6,107 bases of DNA from Clostridia bacterium (lineage in GTDB: Bacteria; Bacillota_A; Clostridia; Christensenellales; UBA1242). The notes beneath the pieces are model-generated. The model was not told where the DNA came from, ran no database searches, and saw only the letters and a list, made by a program, of their open reading frames with translations. Where the stretch lies: positions 1 through 6,107 of the forward strand of contig JAFTCZ010000049.1 of assembly GCA_017454425.1 (NCBI GenBank). Direction: 5' to 3'. Of the stretch, positions 1 through 5,177 are shown piece by piece. Positions within the stretch are counted from its first letter, which is position 1. Every line of letters begins with the position of its first letter. The position numbers were made by a program, and so were the translations under genes.

Positions 1-428
1 ATGACAGTATGCGTGCAGGGTTTTATAACATTACATTGGGTGCAACACGCGCACACCTTGTTAGGTCAGTTTTAGAAAGTATTGCATACAGTGTTAAATC
101 AATAGTAGAACAAATGCAAAAAGACACAAAAGTTAAGATTACGGATGTTAGGGTTGATGGTGGCATGACCGCCAATGACTTTTTTGTGCAATATCAGTCA
201 GATTTGTTAAATCAACAAATTTTGGTGGCCAAAGAACCCGAATCTACATCATTGGGGGCGGCTTTTGTTTGTGGCCTAACATTTGGCGCTTTTGAAAATT
301 TTGATGATTTGCGAAAGATGTACAAAATTGGTAAAGCTTATAAACCAAGCAAAAACAAAGATGATGCAATTAAAAATTATGAAGAATGGCTAAAATTATT
401 AAAAAATACAATTAAAAGTGAGAAATAA
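1..428 (+). CDS. glpK: Glycerol kinase, C-terminal part (5' truncated by window edge)
   Basis: This is the last 141 codons of an FGGY-family sugar/polyol kinase, read in frame from position 3; the Met codon at 9 is internal. The family phosphorylates glycerol with ATP to sn-glycerol 3-phosphate in the cytoplasm. Visible family features are TRAHLVRSVLESIAY (about residues 15-29 of the fragment), the nucleotide-binding RVDGGMTANDFF (50-61), ESTSLGAAFVCGLTFG (80-95) and a C-terminal YEEWLK helix, all in the order and spacing of GlpK. GlpK is usually near 500 residues, so roughly two thirds lies outside the window. The signature stretch reads FYNITLGATRAH, where textbook GlpK has a Gly-Leu-Thr-Arg-Gly core, so a glycerol-kinase-like paralogue or another FGGY kinase is possible. 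The hydrolase begins 2 bases after the stop, so the two are almost certainly co-transcribed. Confidence 0.87.
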   Translation, partial: DSMRAGFYNITLGATRAHLVRSVLESIAYSVKSIVEQMQKDTKVKITDVRVDGGMTANDFFVQYQSDLLNQQILVAKEPESTSLGAAFVCGLTFGAFENFDDLRKMYKIGKAYKPSKNKDDAIKNYEEWLKLLKNTIKSEK

Positions 429-430
429 TT

Positions 431-1399
431 ATGGGCGAAAACAAAAAAACAACAACAAAAACAAAAGCTCCAACAAAAGATCAACCCGCATCAAGTGGCA
501 AAAAATTATATGTTCCTAGTTTTGACGAAAGTTTAATTTATACATATACATGGACCCCTGCAAAAAAACCAAAAGGTGTTGTGTTTATTATTCATGGTAT
601 GGTAGAGCATATTGCAAGATATGATTATTTTGCAAAAAAATGCAATGATGCGGGCCTTTTGGTGTTTGGTATGGATTTGCGTGCACACGGGAAAACAGTG
701 GGCGAAGCCGACAAAGTAGGCAAGTATGACGGTGACCTTTTTGGCGATTGTGTTAAAGATGTAATTTTTATGGCAAACAAACTTCACGAACAATACAAAC
801 TTCCACTTATTTTGTTGGGACACAGTTATGGCTCTTTTGTGTTGCAAGAGGTAGTGCAGCAATACAAAGATTATGATTTGGCTGTGTTTAGTGGAAGCGC
901 AAATATGAAAGGACAATTGTCTGTTGTGGCGGGCAAAATTGTTGCAAAAATCACTCGTGCATTTAAGGGCAAAGATGCACCAGGCAAAATGCTTTATAAA
1001 CTCAGTTTTGGTGCATATGGAAAAGGTCTAGAAAAAGGAAATTGGCTCACACGCGATGAAAGTATTTTTGATAAATATGTTGCCGACCCATTTTGCGGAA
1101 ATGTATGCTCCGCACAATTTTATGTAAGCTTTTTTGAACATTTATCAAAACTTTACAAAAAAGCTAATTTGCAAAAGATTGAAAAGACAAAACCTATGTT
1201 AATTGTTAGTGGAGCATGTGACCCAGTAGGTGGCAAAAATCACAAACTTGTAGATAAACTTTTTGATTTGTACAAAGGCCTAAATTTGAATGTAAATTGC
1301 AAAATTTTTGATGATTGCAGGCACGAAATTCTTAACGAATTAAATAAAGATGAAATAATTCAATTTATTCTTGATTTTTGTAATGAAAAATTAAAATAA
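431..1399 (+). CDS. Alpha/beta hydrolase, monoacylglycerol lipase / lysophospholipase-like
   Basis: This is a 322-residue serine hydrolase of the Hydrolase_4 (COG2267, PldB/monoacylglycerol lipase) type. The sequence shows an oxyanion-side HGM at 55-57, the nucleophile elbow GHSYGS (130-135, Ser132), an acid in SGACDPVGG (Asp264) and a catalytic His in CRHEILNE (His298). The lid-region motif NWLTRDESIFDKYVADPFCG (204-223) is typical of the family. The first ~25 residues are Lys/Thr-rich low complexity without a signal peptide, so the enzyme is probably cytoplasmic or loosely membrane-associated. It probably cleaves acyl esters of glycerol or lysophospholipids; the exact substrate cannot be read from sequence. 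It starts 2 bases after the glycerol kinase stop, with only a weak GTGAG-like ribosome site, consistent with translational coupling. A terminator follows about 35 bases after the stop. Confidence 0.88.
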   Translation: MGENKKTTTKTKAPTKDQPASSGKKLYVPSFDESLIYTYTWTPAKKPKGVVFIIHGMVEHIARYDYFAKKCNDAGLLVFGMDLRAHGKTVGEADKVGKYDGDLFGDCVKDVIFMANKLHEQYKLPLILLGHSYGSFVLQEVVQQYKDYDLAVFSGSANMKGQLSVVAGKIVAKITRAFKGKDAPGKMLYKLSFGAYGKGLEKGNWLTRDESIFDKYVADPFCGNVCSAQFYVSFFEHLSKLYKKANLQKIEKTKPMLIVSGACDPVGGKNHKLVDKLFDLYKGLNLNVNCKIFDDCRHEILNELNKDEIIQFILDFCNEKLK

Positions 1400-1426
1400 A
1401 ATTTAACAAAAGTTTTAATTAAAAAT

Positions 1427-1458
1427 AAAAAAAATGTATGCTAGTGCATACTTTTTTT
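1427..1458. terminator. Bidirectional intrinsic terminator between convergent operons
   Basis: A perfect 6-bp stem GTATGC/GCATAC (1436-1441 and 1446-1451) with loop TAGT is flanked by eight A's on the left (1427-1434) and seven T's on the right (1452-1458). It can therefore stop transcription from both directions: the glycerol kinase-hydrolase pair on plus and the zinc-ribbon operon on minus. On the minus strand the hairpin begins within about ten bases of the last stop codon. Confidence 0.85.
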
Positions 1459-1460
1459 AT

Positions 1461-1898
1461 TTATAAAGGTTGTCCACATTTGGTGCAAACTTTTGCCTCT
1501 CTTTCATTTTGTGCTTTGCAACTTTTGCAAATTTTTATTTTGCTTGTTGGTTTTGTGCACGCAGGGCAAAATTTGTCATCTGGGTTTAATTTTGCACCAC
1601 AATTTGGGCAAAGTGTTGCATTAATTGTGCCGCCTTCTAGGGCAATGTTTCCTTCGCGCAAATTTCCGGTTGTTGCCTTAAGACTGCAACCTGTCCACAC
1701 AAATACTATGCCCACAATAATGCCCAATATGCCAATGATATAAAGTATTGCGGCAATGGCAATAAGCCACCATTTTTCGTTTGTTACGGCGGCAATAGTG
1801 CATAGTACTGCGCCAACAATACAAATTGCGGTTAATACAAGCATAATTATGCCCAAAGTTATTAAAGATTTTTTACCTTTTTGAATTTTGTTACTCAT
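1461..1898 (-). CDS. Small two-helix membrane protein with C-terminal double zinc ribbon
   Basis: This 145-residue protein has a short basic N-terminus (KIQKGKK), then two hydrophobic helices at about residues 11-38 and 43-68 joined by a short TNEKW turn. A linker of about 25 residues is followed by two four-cysteine zinc ribbons: Cys97/Cys100 with Cys111/Cys114, and Cys124/Cys127 with Cys138/Cys141. By the positive-inside rule both ends should be cytoplasmic, so the helices form a hairpin anchor and the ribbons face the cytosol. It is the last gene of the SPFH operon. Its AGGAG ribosome site overlaps the stop codon of the preceding gene, and the start is 10 bases after that stop. I do not recognise a named family beyond zinc-ribbon domain proteins. 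Context suggests a membrane adaptor for the other two ribbon proteins (inference). Confidence 0.85.
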   Translation of the reverse strand: MSNKIQKGKKSLITLGIIMLVLTAICIVGAVLCTIAAVTNEKWWLIAIAAILYIIGILGIIVGIVFVWTGCSLKATTGNLREGNIALEGGTINATLCPNCGAKLNPDDKFCPACTKPTSKIKICKSCKAQNEREAKVCTKCGQPL

Positions 1899-1905
1899 TT
1901 TTTAT

Positions 1906-1910
1906 CTCCT
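1906..1910 (-). promoter_or_regulatory. Ribosome binding site AGGAG overlapping upstream stop codon
   Basis: On the minus strand the end of the preceding gene reads TAGGAG, so the stop TAG is part of the Shine-Dalgarno site. Seven bases separate AGGAG from the ATG at 1898. This fixes the start of the small membrane protein and suggests coupled translation. Confidence 0.75.
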
Positions 1911-2961
1911 AATTTGGATTTGTAAGTGCCAATATAATTGGAATCATTATTATTAGCAAAATTAATAAAAATGTTAAAATAATTTTTGGTATAGATTTTG
2001 GCAAATTGTCATCAATTTTGCCATTTTGCCCGTTCATATATGTAGTGTATGGTTTGTTGCGATATTGATATTCAAATTTATAAATTGGAACGAGCAAATA
2101 ATTAAAATCTTTGCTTAAATAAGCGGTTTTTATTTCCAATTTATCTACACCGTCATATGTATATTTTGACAATATATCTTTTCTTATCAAGCGGTCAATT
2201 GTCTCACGCGCAACACGCTCACAAGTGGCAAGCGTATCGGCATAGTGTTCTACTGTATATCCTACAATAAAACCATTGTTAAAATCTATTGCTTTTGCCG
2301 AATCATAAGGCAAAATTTCTTTTAATTGTGTCTGGGTGATTTTGCTGCTAGATTCTATCATAACATCACAATATTTTTTGTTTAGCGTACCATTAATTGT
2401 TTTGTAAGAATATGTTTTTTTGCCTTCATATTGGGTTGTGTCATACAGCACACCATCATATTTTGAACTAGTCTGCATATCATAAACAAAACTAGGGATA
2501 TATGTGCCACATATTTTACTTTCGGGAAGTTGTCGCTTAAAGGCACCACTTACATAAAATTTTCGTTTAACATTTTTTACAAATTTTTCGTTTGCTTGAT
2601 GTTTGTCAAAAGCAAAAGGAATTATGCCATCAGGTTTAAGCCCGGGCAATATATCAGTTTGTATTGCAAGATTGTTTGCACAATATGGGCATGTGTTTGA
2701 AATTTCGTATTTGTTAATAATAACATTTGCACCACAATTTGCACACTTAAACACTTTGTTGTCATTCACCCATGCATTATATTGCTGATCTTGCACGGGC
2801 TGTTTGTCAACGGGGTGTCTAGCAAAAGTTTTGTTGTGGGGAAGTAGTTGAGTGTTTTGACATTTATCACATTTAAGGTTTTGTGAAATTGGGTCAAAAC
2901 GCAGCGTGCCACCACAACTTTTGCATTTATAATTATCATTTTTTAGATATACTTCACTCAT
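1909..2961 (-). CDS. Tail-anchored double zinc-ribbon protein, YdjG-like
   Basis: This 350-residue protein has two N-terminal four-cysteine ribbons: Cys13/Cys16 with Cys31/Cys34, and Cys73/Cys76 with Cys91/Cys94. A long soluble body follows, then a single hydrophobic segment at about 324-345 ending five residues before the C-terminus. Body stretches such as PDGIIPFAFDK (110-120), GTYIPSFVYD (152-161) and PIYKFEYQYRNKPYTTYMNG (292-311) resemble the family often annotated TFIIB-type zinc-ribbon or, wrongly, PriA-like. B. subtilis YdjG is the reference I recall, encoded beside an SPFH protein and PspA. No helicase motif is present. It starts 9 bases after the SPFH gene, and its TAAGG ribosome site includes that gene's stop. 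The C-terminal anchor would place the ribbons in the cytosol. A scaffold or recruiting role at the membrane is inference from family and context. Confidence 0.85.
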   Translation of the reverse strand: MSEVYLKNDNYKCKSCGGTLRFDPISQNLKCDKCQNTQLLPHNKTFARHPVDKQPVQDQQYNAWVNDNKVFKCANCGANVIINKYEISNTCPYCANNLAIQTDILPGLKPDGIIPFAFDKHQANEKFVKNVKRKFYVSGAFKRQLPESKICGTYIPSFVYDMQTSSKYDGVLYDTTQYEGKKTYSYKTINGTLNKKYCDVMIESSSKITQTQLKEILPYDSAKAIDFNNGFIVGYTVEHYADTLATCERVARETIDRLIRKDILSKYTYDGVDKLEIKTAYLSKDFNYLLVPIYKFEYQYRNKPYTTYMNGQNGKIDDNLPKSIPKIILTFLLILLIIMIPIILALTNPN

Positions 2962-2968
2962 CTAAATA

Positions 2969-2973
2969 CCTTA
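2969..2973 (-). promoter_or_regulatory. Ribosome binding site TAAGG overlapping SPFH stop codon
   Basis: The TAA stop of the SPFH gene is the first half of a TAAGG Shine-Dalgarno site, 7 bases upstream of the ATG at 2961. It supports this start and coupling of the second operon gene to translation of the first. Confidence 0.65.
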
Positions 2974-4107
2974 TTTAGTTATTTTTTCACCACATTCTGG
3001 GCAAAACTTTGCACTTGCTTTTATTTCGGCGTTACATTTTGGACATTTTGTTGTACCATTTAGGTTTTGTCCACATTCTGGGCAAAACTTTGCACCTTCT
3101 TTTACTTCAGTTCCGCATTTCGGGCAAGTTTTACCTTGTTTTTGCCCACACTCTGGGCAAAACTTTGCACCTTCCTTTATTTTTGCGCCACAATTTGCGC
3201 AAACTGTTATGTTGGCTGGTTTTTGTCTTTCTTTGTTTTCTGTTGTTAAATTTTCACGAAAGACTTGGCCCATTGTGGCCCCTGCCCCCAATCCAACACC
3301 AAGGCCGGCAAGATTGTTGCCATTAGGGTTTTTTGCTGCTTGCTCTACGGCGTTTGCCATTTTATATTGAGTGTAAGTGCCCATTTTGTCTTCCATAACA
3401 CCAAGTTTTGTACGCTCGTCCAAAGCTTTTTCAACTTCTTCGGGCACAGAAATGTTTTCTATCACGACACTTGTAAGTTTTAGACCAAGTTTATTAAACT
3501 CGGGTTGACTTGTGTTAAGAATGGTTTCGCTAAATTCTTTGTAATTTGCGGCAAGGTCAAGAGCACTAATTTTGCTTTCGGCGATTGCATCAGCCATACC
3601 TTGAATAATAAGTGGTTTTGAAATATTTGCAACATCTTGGGCAGTATATACTTCATTTGTGCCAAACACTTCTTTCATAAATGTGCGGGCATCATCAACC
3701 TTAAATGAATAAACACCAAAGCCTCTAAGTCTTACATTTCCAAAATCGGCATCACGCATCATAATAGGGTTTTGCGTGCCCCATTTTTGTGCAGTAAATT
3801 GTTTTGTGTTAACATAATAAATTTCGGCTTTAATAGGTGAGTCAAACCCTGTTGGCAAACTTAAAAGTTTTGTAAGAAAAGGTATGTTTTCGGCGGCCAA
3901 TTTATATGTTCCTGGGCCAAACACATCAGCAACTTCACCTTTGTGTACAAAAATTGCACATTGACTTGGGCGAACAACAAGGGTAGAGCTGTTCATAACC
4001 TCATCTCGGTCTGTTAATGGAAAGCGATAAACAACAGTATCTTTTGATTCATCTTTCCACTCAATAACTTTAAGCAGTTGTCTTTTCATAAAATTAAACA
4101 ATCCCAT
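2971..4107 (-). CDS. ydjI: SPFH-domain protein with three C-terminal zinc ribbons, YdjI-like
   Basis: This 378-residue protein belongs to the stomatin/prohibitin-like family with C-terminal Zn ribbons (COG4260, sometimes annotated virion core protein). Family hallmarks are the start GLFNFMKRQLLKVIEWKDES (2-21), DTVVYRFP (23-30), an SPFH region to about residue 240 with VADVFGPGTYKL (59-70) and FGNVRLRGFGVYSFKV (122-137), a Gly-rich hinge (263-280), and ribbons Cys303/306/317/320, Cys328/331/342/345 and Cys355/358/369/372. There is no transmembrane helix, so peripheral membrane association is likely. SPFH proteins oligomerise and organise membrane microdomains; in Bacillus the relative is linked to PspA-type membrane-stress response. 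An in-frame ATG at 4125 was rejected as start: AAGGAG lies between it and the ATG at 4107, and the predicted transcript begins only about 5 bases before 4125. It is first in a three-gene operon. Confidence 0.9.
   Translation of the reverse strand: MGLFNFMKRQLLKVIEWKDESKDTVVYRFPLTDRDEVMNSSTLVVRPSQCAIFVHKGEVADVFGPGTYKLAAENIPFLTKLLSLPTGFDSPIKAEIYYVNTKQFTAQKWGTQNPIMMRDADFGNVRLRGFGVYSFKVDDARTFMKEVFGTNEVYTAQDVANISKPLIIQGMADAIAESKISALDLAANYKEFSETILNTSQPEFNKLGLKLTSVVIENISVPEEVEKALDERTKLGVMEDKMGTYTQYKMANAVEQAAKNPNGNNLAGLGVGLGAGATMGQVFRENLTTENKERQKPANITVCANCGAKIKEGAKFCPECGQKQGKTCPKCGTEVKEGAKFCPECGQNLNGTTKCPKCNAEIKASAKFCPECGEKITK
2990..3170 (-). repeat. Three direct repeats encoding the zinc-ribbon knuckles
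   Basis: A 25-base unit occurs at 2990-3014 and 3071-3095 with no difference, and again at 3146-3170 with one substitution. Each encodes the AKFCPECG half of one SPFH C-terminal ribbon, and the units are spaced 81 and 75 bases apart, in frame. DNA-level identity beyond what the protein requires suggests fairly recent internal duplication or conversion of ribbon units. Confidence 0.85.
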
Positions 4108-4113
4108 AATATT

Positions 4114-4119
4114 CTCCTT
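4114..4119 (-). promoter_or_regulatory. Ribosome binding site AAGGAG of the SPFH gene
   Basis: AAGGAG on the minus strand sits 6 bases upstream of the ATG at 4107. It lies inside the extra codons that a start at 4125 would give, so it decides for the downstream start. Confidence 0.88.
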
Positions 4120-4136
4120 AAGCATGATATATGCAT

Positions 4137-4165
4137 AGTATACAATTATATTATTTTAATGTCAA
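4137..4165 (-). promoter_or_regulatory. Sigma-70-type promoter of the SPFH/zinc-ribbon operon
   Basis: The minus strand shows a perfect -35 box TTGACA (4160-4165), a 17-bp AT-rich spacer and a -10 box TATACT (4137-4142, one mismatch to consensus). The expected transcription start is near 4130, giving a leader of about 23 bases before the ATG at 4107. Housekeeping-type boxes suggest at least basal constitutive expression. No clear operator was seen. Confidence 0.82.
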
Positions 4166-4196
4166 ATAATAGGGCTTATGTTTGGTTTTTGAAAAT

Positions 4197-4221
4197 AAAA
4201 AAAAGATAGTCAAACTATCTT
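4197..4221 (-). terminator. Intrinsic terminator overlapping the stop of the orphan gene
   Basis: An 8-bp perfect stem AAGATAGT/ACTATCTT (4203-4210 and 4214-4221) with a 3-base loop is followed, on the minus strand, by a T-run (complement of the A's down from 4202 to 4197). The TAG stop codon (4215-4217) of the upstream gene is inside the first arm of the stem. It separates the orphan gene from the SPFH operon promoter. Confidence 0.82.
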
Positions 4222-5060
4222 GTTAATATCTTTTCGTTTTGTTCTTGTTCTTCTTGCGCTTCTATGCGTTCTCTTTCAACAAAAGCGTTGTGTACCTCAC
4301 GGTACTTTTGTATATATTTGCCTGTTGGCATCTTGTTGTCTTTTTCAAGGTTTTTTGCTATTTTATATAATAATTTTTTGGCTTTTCTGTTTGTAGAGAC
4401 TAAGTCAGCAGTATAATTGTCTGTCATGACAACATTTACACCATCTTCATCAACACTTAATTTTGGAGAAATTTTGTTAAATTGTATTGTAGTATCTAGG
4501 GTTTTTTGATACAAAGAATAAATATCTGTTAATATAACTTGTTTTATCATGGCTTTGATATTAAGTTCTAGTATGTCATTATAAATGTCTATATCATTAT
4601 TATTGCAAATTTTGTGGATTAATTCGGCACGCTCAAAGGTGTTGTCTTCTTTTGTTTTTAATACATCTAACAGGTTTTGTCCCAAATTTTTAAGGGTAAG
4701 TTTTATTTTGTCTTTTTTATCATTTTTTATTACAGTGACATCCGAAATATGATATTGATCATCAACTTTTGCAATTATTGCATTTTTTGTAAGTGTTGGA
4801 CCTTGAATGTGGTTGTTAATTAATTTATCGCCTAATTTGACATCATATAGTCCAATTACACTAAACATATTTGCATGATTGCCCGGTTCGTTGATGACCT
4901 TTTCCATATCTATGCCACCTGGCCAAATGTCATATTCTAGACATTCAAACAACGAAACATCAGTATATTGACTTTGTATTTTTACAGCCAAATCTTTAAG
5001 GTATCTATCTTTTCTAAATTTTATGTTTTTAATTAAATTATTATAGTCAGTTAATAGCAT
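4215..5060 (-). CDS. Uncharacterised 281-residue cytoplasmic protein
   Basis: I do not recognise this protein. It has no signal peptide, no transmembrane helix and only two cysteines (40 and 152), so unlike its downstream neighbours it carries no zinc ribbon. It looks Lys/Asn/Asp-rich and soluble. The N-terminal third includes CLEYDIWPGGIDMEKVINEP (40-59). The middle (about 125-190) looks mainly helical. The last ~60 residues are a highly charged helix ending in an Arg/Glu/Gln-rich tail (about 261-277) that could form a short coiled coil. The start at 5060 is chosen because GGAGAA lies 6 bases upstream; an in-frame TTG at 5075 precedes that site. The gene is a single transcription unit with its own promoter and terminator, so a functional tie to the SPFH operon is only suggested by adjacency and a similar leader. 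Confidence 0.8.
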   Translation of the reverse strand: MLLTDYNNLIKNIKFRKDRYLKDLAVKIQSQYTDVSLFECLEYDIWPGGIDMEKVINEPGNHANMFSVIGLYDVKLGDKLINNHIQGPTLTKNAIIAKVDDQYHISDVTVIKNDKKDKIKLTLKNLGQNLLDVLKTKEDNTFERAELIHKICNNNDIDIYNDILELNIKAMIKQVILTDIYSLYQKTLDTTIQFNKISPKLSVDEDGVNVVMTDNYTADLVSTNRKAKKLLYKIAKNLEKDNKMPTGKYIQKYREVHNAFVERERIEAQEEQEQNEKILTR

Positions 5061-5064
5061 AATG

Positions 5065-5070
5065 TTCTCC
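5065..5070 (-). promoter_or_regulatory. Ribosome binding site GGAGAA of the orphan gene
   Basis: The GGAG core lies 6 bases upstream of the ATG at 5060 on the minus strand and downstream of a possible TTG start at 5075. It therefore selects the ATG. Confidence 0.82.
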
Positions 5071-5087
5071 AGCAATATTATGCAACC

Positions 5088-5116
5088 ATTCTAACACAGG
5101 CGTGGCATTTTGTCAA
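5088..5116 (-). promoter_or_regulatory. Sigma-70-type promoter with extended -10 for the orphan gene
   Basis: The minus strand shows a perfect -35 box TTGACA (5111-5116), a 17-bp spacer and a -10 box TAGAAT (5088-5093) preceded by TGT, an extended -10 arrangement. The expected transcription start is near 5081, giving a leader of about 21 bases before the ATG at 5060. Confidence 0.8.
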
Positions 5117-5140
5117 TACCACTATTTTTGCACAGAAAAC

Positions 5141-5170
5141 AAAAAAGGCAGTGCATACCACTGCTTTTTT
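5141..5170 (-). terminator. Intrinsic terminator of the acyl-CoA synthetase gene
   Basis: A 6-bp stem GCAGTG/CACTGC (5148-5153 and 5159-5164) with a 5-base loop is flanked by six A's (5141-5146) and six T's (5165-5170). Read on minus it lies directly after the synthetase stop and ends in a T-run. The symmetry makes it potentially bidirectional, but no plus-strand gene reads into it. Confidence 0.85.
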
Positions 5171-5177
5171 ATTGTTG

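Noticed and set aside
533..916. Minus-strand open frame inside the hydrolase gene
   Set aside because: It lies antisense to a gene with a complete catalytic triad, and its product is low-complexity and without recognisable motifs.
1443..1451. Nine bases AGTGCATAC shared by the terminators at 1443-1451 and 5150-5158, as a dispersed repeat
   Set aside because: The match does not extend, and the stems pair differently (GTATGC/GCATAC versus GCAGTG/CACTGC), so it is probably coincidence.
1438..1743. Plus-strand open frame antisense to the small ribbon protein
   Set aside because: It begins within the terminator hairpin, has no ribosome site, and is explained by the ribbon-coding frame on minus.
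2603..2788. Plus-strand open frame inside the YdjG-like gene
   Set aside because: It is short, antisense to well-conserved ribbon sequence, and has no promoter or ribosome site.
2990..3170. Regularly spaced near-identical repeats resembling a short CRISPR array
   Set aside because: The repeats are in frame inside the SPFH gene, encode the Cys-Pro-Glu-Cys ribbon halves, and the intervening sequence is also related ribbon coding sequence.
3009..3483. Several overlapping plus-strand open frames antisense to the SPFH gene
   Set aside because: They arise from the repeated ribbon DNA read backwards; the products are Phe/Leu/Cys-rich without domain signals.
3480..3665. Second minus-strand open frame within the SPFH gene
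   Set aside because: It is an out-of-frame shadow of the SPFH domain with no ribosome site.
4108..4125. Longer N-terminus of the SPFH protein starting at 4125
   Set aside because: The ribosome site AAGGAG lies downstream of that ATG, the predicted transcript starts about 5 bases before it, and family members begin with the MGL-type sequence at 4107.
4122..4134. GCAT-GATAT-ATGC inverted repeat in the SPFH leader as an operator
   Set aside because: The arms are only 4 bases, and such repeats are expected by chance in AT-rich sequence.
5061..5075. TTG start at 5075 for the orphan gene
   Set aside because: GGAGAA lies between it and the ATG at 5060 with ideal 6-base spacing to the ATG.
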